Source of the DNA: Phoronis australis
Taxonomy: Eukaryota > Phoronida > Phoronidae
Reading direction: 5' to 3'
Assembly (NCBI GenBank): GCA_002633005.1
Contig: NMRA01000821.1
Coordinates: 1 to 52,887 of the forward strand
Length of the DNA: 52,887 nt
The position numbers were made by a program, and so were the translations under genes. The notes beneath the pieces are model-generated. The model was not told where the DNA came from. It saw only the letters and a program-made list of their open reading frames with translations, and searched no databases. Below, piece after piece: positions 25,656 to 31,190 of this stretch (its first letter is position 1; the number at the start of each line of letters is the position of its first letter).

Positions 25656-27831
25656 CTAAATTAATATCTCAGTTCTTAATATTTATATAGACAATTCCTT
25701 AAGAGCTAGTTAACCCAATGCCAAATCATTCGCTTTAACTTTCAGTCATCAAGGCAGAACACGATAACATCAGCACAGAAGTACTTTGGAGAAATGTTTT
25801 CACACATCACCCCATTCAAGTAACTGTCCCATACTCCAGCCCAATTTCATAATACATGTCTTAAAATCTTTTATTCTTGGTTATGAAGATTTTGCTTGAT
25901 TTTGGAGTTCAAATTTCATTTACAAAACTGACTAGCTCTTATGTCAGAAATCTTACTGTAACCTTTTTTGATTATTTTTTAGACAGTTTCGTTTCAGTGA
26001 CCAATACTGGCGTCATGGCAACGGTGGCTCTCACTCATTTCCTTGCATTCATTCACTCACGCACTAGTAAGACCGAAATCAGAGAAGTAAGAGACACTTT
26101 TATGCAATGTTTGATTGTCTGCCAGTAAAGCCAGGATTCGAACCTGGTCTCCCAAACGGGAGTCTGGAGCTCAAACCATTGAGCCACACTGTCTAATCCT
26201 CTTCTCCTTATAAGTCAGCCTTTTGCTCAACTAAGACCAAGTTCCCTGGTACAGTTGTTCTAGTTTTTGCACTAGGCCATGCAATTAAGCTTGACAAGAA
26301 ATTCCATCAACAAAAGGAGCAATATTTTAGACAACTGCCACAAGATGGAGCCTTCTGTCATTTGCCAATAAGATTATAACTAGAATTTCCATGTCACGCA
26401 ATACAAAGGAAATAAAACTTCCCATTTTAAAGCTGAAAAACTTAATAACTCTGCACTCATTGATTTTACAATTCACAACCCAGCAAAAACAATAGGCGAA
26501 ATCTTAAGTCATGTCAATAAATAATTAATGCAGTTTACAGGATGCCTTGGGTTGCCAATAAATAATTCAACTCATCTGGGAGTTAGCTTACAAAATCCTC
26601 TTAAAGACGATCAATTAGTGGACTTGCCAAGAACACAACAAAAGACCAATTATCTCACTGTTAATAGATTACATCACGAATGTACAAAGCTTATATAGTA
26701 CAAGTAAAGGATAAACAACGGACATTGCAAAATTAATAATGAAAAAGAGTCGAAATGATATTTTTGATAATTCTAAAATGATTGATCTCAAACAGATTTA
26801 CGTTCGCATGACAAATCTTAAAGTCTGAACGTGGCAGAAAATTGGTAGTATTCCCATACTAATTTGTTTGCCTTTTAAACAGCATTAATTAAGATATTTA
26901 ATACAAGTAATACAACAAATATTATCGAGTTTGGGATTATGAAAAATTAGTTTGCTCAAGGTTGAACTCGTACCAAATTTTAAAGTCAATATCGGCTGTT
27001 CCAAATTCAAGAATCACAAGAAAGACAAATTTTGTAAATGGGGGCTTTTTTGACAATTTTATCTCAGCTTTTCTTGCTAAAAAAGGAGTGTCTGATATCT
27101 GAGAAACATGGTGGACGCCAAGTTACACAATGCCCTAATTTTCAGAATCGAGAAAATTCAATTTTGGCTTGAATTTCAGTGTTGCACATTTTAAAGACTG
27201 ACCAAACTAGAATATTTTTAGCATACTGTTCATTTTGCCGATACACCCCGACTCACTTGTCACTGAAGGGTCGGACTCTGACAGCCACCGTCACACTGCA
27301 GCTGTCCTCTTCTGTAAAGTTCACCATACTGGTGCTGCGACGAGGCGTCTCCTTTTTCGCTACAGGTGTTTCCATGGAGACGGCACTGAAACAATCTGGG
27401 GTGCTGACAGCACGATCCAGCATAAATTTTCTAAGACCCTGTCTAGCTGGCGTCGACATCTCTTTCTGATTTTGCACCGTGGAGGTGAGAACCGATTTCT
27501 CGATTGCGGCAGGTTTTGATGTGAGCTTGGGTGATGTTGACCTCTTTTTCTGTGCTGGAGTCGCGGACTGAGTTGAGGACTTCCTTTTTGCAGGAGCAAA
27601 CTTAACCGGAGATGATTTTCTAGCTAGTTTACTTGGGGATCGTTTAGTTTTCTGCGACTCAGGTATGTTGATTGAAAGTGAGACATCAACGTTGATCCTG
27701 CCCGGGGTCTGGGTGCCACCAAAAGAGGTCTCTATGGTCTCGGGGTTGAATTTCACTGCTTTTGACTCGGCGGTCGTCAGGTGAGACAGGGCTCTCTTGT
27801 TTCTCAGTGGTGTGTTGGAGTGTGCTGACAT
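833..27831 (-). CDS. KIF14: Kinesin-3 family motor, KIF14-like (spliced gene, 18 firm exons plus 1 candidate)
   Basis: Plus-end-directed microtubule motor of the KIF14 group; in vertebrates KIF14 acts at the central spindle and midbody in cytokinesis with PRC1 and citron kinase. Exons in transcript order: 27257-27831 (ATG), 25172-25426, 24124-24211, 23354-23455, 22835-22918, 21783-21890, 20322-20438, 18868-18995, 18350-18522, 17823-18028, 17312-17496, 16467-16569, 16092-16129, 13626-13727, 5597-5744, 5225-5311, 4889-4954, 3964-4185, and candidate 833-994. All junctions are GT-AG and in phase; the 18 firm exons total 2787 nt (929 codons). Domain order: disordered basic N-terminus (1-177), motor (about 178-555), neck and coil, FHA (about 615-715), coiled coil (about 735-905). 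Vertebrate KIF14 is far longer at the C-terminus, so further exons may lie left of the window if exon 19 is wrong. Product, strand and frame are secure; the 3' end is not. Confidence 0.93.
1097..1110 (+). promoter_or_regulatory. CTCF-like core CCACTAGGGGGCAG
   Basis: Matches every position of the bilaterian CTCF core CCASYAGRKGGCRS. Sequence match only; occupancy unknown. Confidence 0.4.
1485..1797. repeat. Degenerate tandem repeat, four units of about 80-85 bp
   Basis: GTTGAGAA starts at 1485, 1565, 1648 and 1733; each unit then carries ACAAGTTGTTTTACT, a TTTCGTTTA block and an ACTGTARCATATATG block. Units differ by small indels and substitutions, so the array is not recent. Confidence 0.85.
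1795..1820. repeat. Perfect 11-bp inverted repeat (hairpin, 4-nt loop)
   Basis: CAGTGGAGCAC and GTGCTCCACTG flank the loop TTCA with no mismatch. It sits exactly at the end of the 80-bp array. Confidence 0.8.
2781..3162. mobile_element. Foldback/MITE-like element with about 115-bp inverted arms
   Basis: The left arm (about 2781-2910) and the reverse complement of the right arm (about 3020-3162) align throughout: AGCAAAAATAAG, TTATCCCAGAC, a CTCTACTCCG-AAGTGA block and TTTTGGGA-GCAAG occur in the same order in both. The centre (about 2911-3019) is unique. No transposase; a non-autonomous DNA element is the simplest reading. The small plus-strand open frame at 3065-3313 begins inside it. Confidence 0.8.
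3341..3445. repeat. 21-bp tandem array with four POU octamer motifs
   Basis: Five units of TTGCATATCACAAGCCTCAAT start at 3341, 3362, 3383, 3404 and 3425. In the last four, the junction creates ATTTGCAT, the reverse of the POU octamer ATGCAAAT, at exact 21-bp spacing. Confidence 0.92.
3964..4185 (-). CDS. KIF14: KIF14-like exon 18 (end of coiled coil)
   Basis: Acceptor GTGTTCAG, donor ACG|GTTAGT, phase 0 at both ends. Heptad-rich residues [20 protein letters not shown] are followed by a linker and an REANRIS block that parallels the EANAIS block of vertebrate KIF14. Confidence 0.9.
4246..4487. mobile_element. hAT-like MITE, short variant
   Basis: Begins CAGGGCATGGAATGACCAAT, matching the 5' end of the longer elements at 10969 and 21151, and ends in ATTCCAATCTCTG, a decayed inverse of that terminus. 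It lies in the intron between exons 17 and 18. A related degenerate copy is at about 24258. Confidence 0.6.
4889..4954 (-). CDS. KIF14: KIF14-like exon 17 (coiled coil)
   Basis: Acceptor TGCTTGCAG, donor AAG|GTAAAT, phase 0-0, 22 residues: [20 protein letters not shown] followed by QK. Aligns with the HLEQEI-KKRLEME segment of vertebrate KIF14. Confidence 0.92.
5225..5311 (-). CDS. KIF14: KIF14-like exon 16 (coiled coil)
   Basis: Acceptor CTTTTGCAG, donor ATG|GTGAGT, phase 0-0, 29 residues starting [20 protein letters not shown]; continues the charged helical register from exon 15. Confidence 0.92.
5597..5744 (-). CDS. KIF14: KIF14-like exon 15 (start of long coiled coil)
   Basis: Acceptor GTCGTGGCAG; the first base completes the codon left open by exon 14; donor CTG|GTGAGT, phase 0 out. 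Residues begin [20 protein letters not shown], which follows the FHA domain directly in the vertebrate protein. Its entry phase also fits the end of the 7142-8700 block. Confidence 0.94.
5745..6891. other. Intron 14, 3' part: low-complexity A+T-rich DNA
   Basis: An AT-rich trinucleotide-like tract of ATT/ATC units runs from about 5930 to 6012. I see no exon and no clear repeat in the remainder. Confidence 0.6.
6892..8700 (-). CDS. Long serine/lysine-rich disordered coding block inside kinesin intron 14
   Basis: Open from ATG (8698-8700) to a stop at 6892; most likely only 7142-8700 is coding, because a donor AACAG|GTATTTG sits at 7141/7142 and the 82 residues beyond it are hydrophobic and intron-like. 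The 519 coding residues are disordered: many S/T, K/R and SP/TP sites, a 27-residue tandem duplication (about 259-312), a DSGYTS phosphodegron-like site (270-275), and a KKRKRKR nuclear signal near the end (7192-7212). No known domain recognised. An in-frame TGA lies 24 nt before the ATG, with an acceptor-like CTGACTGAAG between them. Three readings: separate nested gene, alternative first exon, or a 1578-nt cassette exon (7142-8719) of the kinesin. The large plus-strand frames opposite it are shadows. Confidence 0.7.
   Translation of the reverse strand: MESCKRVSLKHKSKSLKNILTSDSARRLEEEHLTFHDASAEVAKQQDTAIASVSNEMSCGKRVKHERRVSVTTVNHSVSQSKLNVDGSDYGREDSRRVLKDNEKCLSSSKSMTDVFKKSPKLSPKFAERRTGVLHDDSSRGSPETSSPTLFSRGIKLVKQQSKKRLLTPKSSASSLGSSKSDPDSSDRDTEIVRDKTGLQDKVSNKVKKMLRSWRKNVKRSNAVSAFSDSVGQMGAVKNTENILPLDFSDKNDKNDKFSSKASSRKTRCDSGYTSAMSDTKNDDCSSKISSRQTRCNTGHMSDMSDTRAESVGQFENVFSPRLQSRRNSEPCLSSLAQFAEQSPPERGSRNGVFATSLVAPLPSIGERNCKYTNTTVTKNDIPKLGCRKLLRSDSLVTLKTQNDFAGRDLSPHSPLENSSNKNELVDKDSENKPLVLKLALTRQKSKSEGLEAINKAANFANMAAKWKSVIGRSKPVIPTEPRLAMKMAELKNQVLKKRKRKRILPVLPDMTPPPSVQNRYLLGTATIALCFDKSKMLCFASLHFCPVLVLHFGPASPWCLLDVSCLVFCQLLEQTKKISIFFRSLSFLEYFMLNFVSSVTG
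10231..10244 (+). promoter_or_regulatory. CTCF-like core CCACTAGGTGGCAC
   Basis: Full match to CCASYAGRKGGCRS inside the composite repeat. Confidence 0.4.
10591..10604 (+). promoter_or_regulatory. CTCF-like core CCACTAGGTGGCGC
   Basis: Full match to CCASYAGRKGGCRS; same position in the repeat unit as 10231, one period on. Confidence 0.4.
10861..10925. repeat. 11-bp CGCCGGACGGA minisatellite
   Basis: About five units of CGCCGGACGGA; a related GGCGTCCGTCC tract is at about 52660-52695 in the inverted copy. Confidence 0.85.
10969..11466. mobile_element. hAT-like MITE, copy 1, nested in the composite repeat
   Basis: Starts CAGGGCTTGGAATGACCAAT and ends ATTCCAAGCCCTG, exact terminal inverse. 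Flanks AAATAAAT and AAATAAGT look like an 8-bp target duplication with one change, and the host repeat resumes (AAGTGGGCACATAAAA) after it. CAGGG termini and 8-bp duplications are features of hAT elements. No transposase frame. Confidence 0.8.
11467..11960. mobile_element. Continuation of the composite repeat after the MITE
   Basis: Resumes with GGCAACTAGGGGACGC, then a perfect CTCF-like core at 11738-11751 (CCACTAGGGGGCAC) and a weaker one at about 11883. Confidence 0.65.
13332..13655. repeat. 64-bp tandem array that includes the 3' end and donor of exon 14
   Basis: CACCTAG occurs at 13367, 13431, 13495, 13559 and 13623, exactly 64 bp apart. The last is the true exon 14 donor (minus strand CTAG|GTGAG). 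Each copy contains about 30 nt matching the exon end (CTTATTGAGGCCCAGAATG), the donor and about 30 nt of intron. Confidence 0.95.
13626..13727 (-). CDS. KIF14: KIF14-like exon 14 (end of FHA region)
   Basis: Acceptor TGTTCTGCAG, donor CTAG|GTGAGT, phase 2 in and out. Residues FNHPKEVQ, then a short linker and [16 protein letters not shown], all matching vertebrate KIF14 spacing. The donor is followed at once by an in-frame TGA in the intron. Confidence 0.95.
13728..16091. other. Intron 13, largely occupied by one inverted-end element
   Basis: The element at about 14117-15533 is listed separately. The remaining pieces (13728-14116, 15534-16091) show nothing recognisable. Confidence 0.6.
14117..15533. 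mobile_element. Interspersed element with CCGTATTCGCCGTAATTACC end
   Basis: The first about 350 nt recur in reverse orientation ending at about 32616 (GGGTGAAATCG, ATCAAA-TTACGC and GTGCATTGCTATCAAACTTT shared in order), and an inner part (about 15040-15210) recurs at about 36390-36600 (TGATGACA, ATATGTAGCGCG, GAGACAGTCG). The far end GGGCGGTTATTACC is a partial inverse of the start. Its small frames match no transposase I know; non-autonomous or decayed. Confidence 0.7.
16092..16129 (-). CDS. KIF14: KIF14-like exon 13 (micro-exon, FHA)
   Basis: Only 38 nt: acceptor [23 protein letters not shown], donor AG|GTGAGT. The motif is the end of the kinesin-3 FHA fold and joins R-FNHP of exon 14. 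Confidence 0.95.
16467..16569 (-). CDS. KIF14: KIF14-like exon 12 (FHA)
   Basis: Acceptor GGTCTTTCAG, donor CAC|GTGAGT; phase 2 in, 0 out. Residues include [20 protein letters not shown], the conserved TYVNG turn of kinesin-3 FHA domains. Confidence 0.94.
16570..17311. other. Intron 11: C/A-rich, G-poor tract
   Basis: From about 16930 to 17290 the plus strand is rich in CACCCACAA and CTCCACC-like runs with little G. No exon or repeat family identified. Confidence 0.6.
17312..17496 (-). CDS. KIF14: KIF14-like exon 11 (start of FHA)
   Basis: Acceptor CGCTACTTCCAG, donor TG|GTGAGT, phase 0 in, 2 out. Carries [19 protein letters not shown] and [11 protein letters not shown], the hallmark start of the kinesin-3 FHA domain, then [11 protein letters not shown] across the junction. 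Confidence 0.96.
17823..18028 (-). CDS. KIF14: KIF14-like exon 10 (neck coil)
   Basis: Acceptor TTGACTTTTAG, donor GAG|GTAAGA. Begins [11 protein letters not shown] after the split E codon, then a helical stretch [20 protein letters not shown]. Corresponds to the post-motor coil before the FHA. Confidence 0.94.
18350..18522 (-). CDS. KIF14: KIF14-like exon 9 (end of motor)
   Basis: Acceptor ATTACATTGCAG, donor AGGG|GTAAGT, phase 2 in, 1 out, 173 nt. [34 protein letters not shown] and [11 protein letters not shown] are the last motor helix and neck linker of kinesin-3. Confidence 0.97.
18868..18995 (-). CDS. KIF14: KIF14-like exon 8 (motor, alpha-5 region)
   Basis: Acceptor GTGTTCCACAG, donor [31 protein letters not shown] and [11 protein letters not shown] are diagnostic; the W after VLT is typical of KIF14. 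Confidence 0.97.
19084..19549. mobile_element. hAT-like MITE, copy 2
   Basis: Begins CAGGGTTTGGAATGACTAAT and ends ATTCCAAGCCTTG; the interior follows copy 1 in order (CTTTTACGGCCCAAA, CAATGTTGACAATTTACG, GCGGAAATCCGCGTTTCCG). It sits within 100 nt of exon 8. No clean target duplication seen. Confidence 0.8.
20043..20142. repeat. 25-bp tandem repeat, four copies
   Basis: Four near-identical GACAATAACTCGTGTACCAT units each followed by TACTT, one with G to T. Intronic. Confidence 0.92.
20322..20438 (-). CDS. KIF14: KIF14-like exon 7 (switch II)
   Basis: Acceptor GATATCCACAG, donor AAG|GTGAGG, phase 0-0. Contains [26 protein letters not shown] is the switch II/phosphate sensor of kinesins. Confidence 0.97.
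21090..21755. repeat. About 40-bp minisatellite (CCTGGTATACC...CTACCTAGGTGACC), interrupted
   Basis: Units CTGGCTGCACTACCTAGGTG occur before (about 21116) and twice after (about 21684 and 21723) the MITE insertion, with TGGTATAC at each start. Confidence 0.85.
21151..21669. mobile_element. hAT-like MITE, copy 3, inside a minisatellite
   Basis: CAGGGCTTGGAATGACCAAT start and ATTCCAAGCCCG end, same interior as copies 1 and 2 plus an A18 tract at about 21280. Flanks ACCTGGT and GCCTGGT suggest a decayed target duplication. The 171-residue minus frame across it is spurious. Confidence 0.82.
21783..21890 (-). CDS. KIF14: KIF14-like exon 6 (switch I)
   Basis: Acceptor TGTTTTCAG, donor AGG|GTAAGT, phase 0-0. 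[20 protein letters not shown] followed by SSRSHSVF: NxxSSRSH is switch I. Confidence 0.97.
22084..22230. mobile_element. Palindromic element (TTTGTCCTGTCAGC...GCTGACAGGACAAA)
   Basis: The arm at 22110-22146 and the inverse of 22186-22222 match closely (TTTGTCCTGTCAGC, CATCTT-TGGCCACATCAC), around a 39-nt centre. Related sequences are at 28291-28380 and 42423-42490. The arms sit inside intron 5. Confidence 0.75.
22225..22625. repeat. Degenerate CAAGCTTGG/ACAATATTATT array
   Basis: About ten CAAGCTTG-like cores, the first several spaced about 22-24 nt with ACAATATT between, becoming irregular to the right. The 102- and 97-residue frames here are artefacts of the repeat. Confidence 0.7.
22835..22918 (-). 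CDS. KIF14: KIF14-like exon 5 (motor)
   Basis: Acceptor ACTTTCTGCAG, donor CAG|GTTTGT, phase 0-0. [20 protein letters not shown] and [19 protein letters not shown] is the loop after alpha-2 in kinesin-3. Confidence 0.96.
23354..23455 (-). CDS. KIF14: KIF14-like exon 4 (motor)
   Basis: Acceptor TAATCACTCAG, donor CCC|GTGAGT, phase 0-0. [20 protein letters not shown] is the SF-EIYNE-DLL strand-helix of kinesin motors, followed by a lysine/aspartate loop. Confidence 0.97.
23849..23960. repeat. 57-bp direct duplication
   Basis: TTCACTGTGTCAAAAGCAAT begins at 23849 and again at 23906; the two copies are almost identical through GGGAACAGACTGGTT. Intronic. Confidence 0.92.
24124..24211 (-). CDS. 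KIF14: KIF14-like exon 3 (motor)
   Basis: Acceptor CATTGTGCAG, donor AAT|GTAAGT, 88 nt. [20 protein letters not shown] parallels the MMG-GIIPR element that follows the P-loop. Confidence 0.96.
24212..25171. other. Intron 2
   Basis: A degenerate relative of the CAGGGC-type MITE (about 24258-24490, beginning CAGTGCTTGAAATGACCAAT) lies next to exon 3. The 97-codon plus-strand frame 24683-24976 has no recognisable homology and I do not call it. Confidence 0.55.
25172..25426 (-). CDS. KIF14: KIF14-like exon 2 (P-loop exon)
   Basis: Acceptor ATCTTGCAG, donor TATAG|GTAACT, phase 2-2. [10 protein letters not shown], then [28 protein letters not shown] is the Walker A loop. FWSFD is characteristic of the KIF14 group. 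Confidence 0.98.
25510..25652. repeat. CA microsatellite with CCCA and CGCA interruption
   Basis: About 143 bp of AC dinucleotides, interrupted near 25595-25625 by ACCC and ACGC tetranucleotide units. Confidence 0.97.
26124..26195 (-). other. tRNA-like (SINE head or tRNA pseudogene)
   Basis: Minus strand shows an A box TGGCTCAATGG and B box GGTTCGAATCC with a good 5-bp T stem (CCAGG/CCTGG), but the expected 7-bp acceptor stem does not pair. Resembles the unit at 39047-39118 (CTCCCAAA-GGGAGTC shared). Confidence 0.6.
27257..27831 (-). CDS. KIF14: KIF14-like exon 1: N-terminal extension and first motor strand
   Basis: ATG at 27829-27831; donor GACAA|GTGAGT, phase 2. The first about 175 residues are basic and disordered with full CDK consensus sites TPGR, SPSK, SPVK, TPAR and TPRR; the exon ends in [14 protein letters not shown], the first motor strand. 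In vertebrates this extension binds PRC1 and is longer (about 350 residues). An acceptor (TTGTTACAG) at 27855/27856 implies a further 5' untranslated exon. Two out-of-frame ATGs lie just upstream of the chosen start and open an overlapping reading frame. Confidence 0.93.
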
Positions 27832-28018
27832 TGTTGAAACATGGCCATAAGATCACTGTAACAAGACAACACACGGTAAATCACTTTTAACATAAAATCA
27901 TTTCTGCTCATGCCATTTCCACCATTTTGCAATAATTCAGTTCGAATAAACCTCGCTCAGCAGAAGCTTCCCAATTTGCCAACAGCGACAATTTACAAAA
28001 ATCTATACCTTGGATTTA

Positions 28019-28145
28019 AAATAAATAGCATCAGACAATCTATAAATAGCATCAGACAATCTATAAATAGCATCAGACAATCTATAAATAGCATCAGACA
28101 ATCTATAAATAGCATCAGACAATCTATAAATAGCATCAGACAATC
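28019..28145. promoter_or_regulatory. 21-bp array with five CTATAAATAG boxes upstream of the kinesin gene
   Basis: CTATAAATAG occurs at 28040, 28061, 28082, 28103 and 28124, exactly 21 bp apart, separated by CATCAGACAAT. CTATAAATAG is at once a perfect MEF2 site (YTAWWWWTAR) and TATA-like. It lies about 165-290 bp upstream of the first mapped kinesin exon. Repeat seen directly; regulatory role inferred. Confidence 0.6.
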
Positions 28146-29016
28146 ACGCGGTGTCATGTATAACTGTGTTCCCATCGCGCAAAAGGAGACAGAAAACACT
28201 TTTTAAAGTAGCCTTCCACTATTAACATTAAATTTAATATAACCTAGAAACTTATTATTGCCCCCTCCCCCTGTTTAACTTCCGTTAACTAGGTGATGTG
28301 ACCAATAGGTTGCACGCAGACCTGACTTATCTAAGTGATGTGGTCAACAGATGGCATGCAGACAAGACTTAACTAAGCGTATCATCACCAAGTGTTATTC
28401 TTCAAGTGTCCTGAGTTCAAAGAACAANCAATGTATATACAAAGTATATACAATGTTGCTATGCTCATACTTGGTTGATAGCATTGTAAAAGTCTTGGTC
28501 TACACCAATTTTTTTATTAAAAATGCTCACTACAGAAGGCTGTTTTGTAAACTTAGATGTAAAAACCTTGGTCTATGCATTTTTTTGGAAAAAAAATATG
28601 TATGTTTGGGGGGATTGCTGGGGATGGGGGGTTATGCGTCGAAATTATGGACGCCCTGGAATATTGGGAACCTCATTTTGGACACCCTATTTTCGAAATC
28701 CTGGATGAAGGCCTGCATGCAGACCAGACTTAACTAAGCGTATCATCACCAAGTGTTATTCTTCAAGTGTCCTGAGTTCAAAGAACAAAATCATAAAATC
28801 ATATCACTGACATACGTAAGACACACACATTAAGGAACATTGTACAACAGTATGCACAGTGGTCTAGGCTGAATTTGAACCTGGGCCGCTCTACTTGCCA
28901 ACAACCTAGCCTTGGTGCAAAGCTGAACAATACCTTTGAAACAATTGGAGTAAAAAATGAACAAAACTTAAGTCTTGCACAATGTTAATGCCATTAAAAC
29001 CCACTCTTTCTCTATT
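28146..29016. other. Intergenic, with an assembly-suspect duplication
   Basis: Contains two direct 44-bp copies related to the palindromic element (28291-28380) and a 74-bp segment repeated at 28354-28427 and 28715-28788 around the N at 28428 (see findings). Confidence 0.6.
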
Positions 29017-29177
29017 ACCGTAATTGTTCGGGTTAACGCCCTGGGCGGTTAAATTGGCGAATCCAAAAAATCGGGGGAGGACGGTTAACCGAGCAGTGGG
29101 CGGTTAAATCGAAAATCCACCTTAAGTCGGGGATGGGCGGTTAACTGAGCATGGGCGTTAACCCGAACGATTACGGT
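29017..29177. mobile_element. Mariner-like MITE, 25-bp terminal inverted repeats, TA target site
   Basis: ACCGTAATTGTTCGGGTTAA at the left and its inverse at the right differ by one base over 25; read as CCGTAAT...ATTACGG, it is flanked by TA on both sides. The interior repeats GGGCGGTTAA. About 160 bp, no coding capacity. Confidence 0.85.
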
Positions 29178-30594
29178 ACTTATAGAGTTATCCACACGAA
29201 CAGTGCTGTCAGTCTAGTATTCTGCAGGGACACTCATTCATTAGTTGGAACTGGTTCTCTAAATCAAAGACGCTATACAATATAATATCTGAGCAACCAG
29301 GCGACCAGAGCCTTAAAACTCAACATCTTCAACTTTTCTTTCAACATTATGAAAGAGGGAGAGTGACATAAGAAAATGATGTTCATCAGATTATGGCTGT
29401 TTTAAAACATATTTCTAGAACACTACCCTGAAAAGGGAGTTCTGCTGTACAGTATGTGAGCTTGGAATTCTGCTTAATGACAAGATCACGTATGCGTGAA
29501 TACATGTCGAAACTTGGCAAATTCACTCAAACAATCATGAACAATCATGTTTACGTCCATAAAAATTTGACTGCACTAAAGCAAATTACACGTTATTTTA
29601 AAATAATGCAAATTCTAACCAATCTTATATGGCTTTTTCCAAGTATTGGCAGTTTCATTCACCAAATCCATAATTTATGAACCAAAATATGGTGAATGTG
29701 AGGCCAACATAACAAATATTCTTTACACAGTACAAAAAATTTCACCTGATAGCCTCAATGAATATTTAGTTCTAAGCTAATGCGTACAGGATCTTGAGAT
29801 GAAACAAGATTCCAAGCTCATGCAGAGCACTACTGCAAAATCATTATGGTCACAGAAAGAAAAACAGATGCCCCGACGTCAGATCCGTATAAAGATGCGC
29901 CCGAAGCCTGGCAAGGTCGCAATATCCCCACTATGTAATGAGCGTGTTGGTTGCTGTGATTGACTATTTCATGACCTTCGATCGGTGTTTTCACAGACCA
30001 ATAACGCCAGTACACCGAGTTATCTTGGTCTGCTAACACGGCCCAGCTTCATAGAACAAGTGAAACCTTGTGCCTACATTGCACTTAATTGTTGAAATCT
30101 GAATAGTTTTATAGTGACCACAAGGTCTGCCAAATATGGATTTTCTCAAGTGTCACACAATAGGTTGCGTGCTTCACTCAGTCTCGCACTTGTCCTTGCC
30201 TAACTCACGTGTCGTCAATTGAAATAATTTGTAATTATTGCGCACCATGAAAAAGTTAAAGGCAATAAAAAATGATTTGGAATTCCTCGCCAAAATCATC
30301 ACACTTCCCATAGACATGCTTCATCCAGGATATGAATAGAAACCATAAAGGATCGCTGAAGAAAGTAAATAACAATTAAAGAATGTATTTTTGATGAGTG
30401 AGTAGACTTGGTCTACTGCCCGTATACAAGATGAAATCAACAAAGAGACCAAGGGGGAGTGTTGTAGCCCCTAGACAACCAGCCGAGGGGCTGCGTTTTC
30501 CACAGCAGCTTCACCCAGAAAGCTGTGTTTTGAGCCCTTTGGCTTTGGCTTTAGTAGTTTAGATAGTTTAGCCAGGTTTATTCATAATCATTTG
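29178..30594. other. Intergenic, unassigned
   Basis: No convincing gene. A stretch at about 30458-30500 has a GTTGTAGCCCC...GGGGCTGC inverted pair that may belong to a decayed element. Confidence 0.5.
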
Positions 30595-31133
30595 TCACTT
30601 ACATTAGACAGTGACCACCGTCCTACTGCCACATAGGACGGTGGAGCTCCTCTGGGCGCTTCATACGCCGGAAGCTTTTTGTCGAAAAATGCCTTGCACT
30701 GACTAAAACAACTAAAACGCTTTGTTATATAACATAGATTATAAACAACAGATTCGCAACTCCGGCACATGCTTACGTGCTGAGCTGAACTCTCCTGACC
30801 ATTCTGGTGCAGTTTCCGGTTCGTGTATTTTGACGAGAAATTCTTGCATCTACTTTACTGTCCAAAACAACGAAAAAAATATTAATTTCGGCATTGAAAT
30901 GCTGTTCAAAGTCTTTCAATAGTAGAAGTGTTGGTATCATGAGTACTTTTGGCAATGCTACTGGTAATTAATTACAAAATTCAAACTTCGGTGCCGACTG
31001 ATTATGTCGTCTGCTTTCCCAATAGTAGCATAGTTATCGGACAGTTTTTGATATAGGCCTACTGAGAAAACTACGAAAGCATGTTTATAAATCAACATTC
31101 TCAAGTGAGCAGTTCTTCTGGGAAGTGCTGAGT

Positions 31134-31149
31134 GGCCCTTAAAAGGGCC
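31134..31149. ncRNA. Histone-type 3' stem-loop 1
   Basis: GGCCCTTAAAAGGGCC fits the histone mRNA 3' stem-loop consensus (6-bp stem GGYYYT/ARRRCC, loop THHA). The palindrome fits on either strand. No histone coding sequence is found within several hundred bases. Confidence 0.45.
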
Positions 31150-31174
31150 GTTGGTTGTAGCTGTAGCGTGAAAT

Positions 31175-31190
31175 GGTTCTTAAAAGAACC
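31175..31190. ncRNA. Histone-type 3' stem-loop 2
   Basis: GGTTCTTAAAAGAACC also fits the stem-loop consensus exactly and lies 25 nt after the first. Same loop TAAA but different stem bases, so not a simple copy. Confidence 0.45.

Larger units (their letters stand above)
25427..27256. other. Intron 1
   Basis: Contains a long CA microsatellite and a tRNA-like unit (both listed). About 26200-27180 is A+T-rich with nothing identified. Confidence 0.6.

Noticed and set aside
26124-26195. Functional tRNA gene
   Set aside because: A and B boxes and T stem are good but the acceptor stem does not pair and the anticodon arm is irregular; also similar to another degenerate copy.
27910-28206. 98-codon plus-strand frame with repeated INSIRQS, and the minus-strand LMLFIDC repeat frame
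   Set aside because: Both come from the 21-bp array, whose length divides by three and so keeps every frame open.
28351-28737. 128-codon frame containing the N
   Set aside because: Spans an ambiguous base and a probable assembly duplication; no domain.
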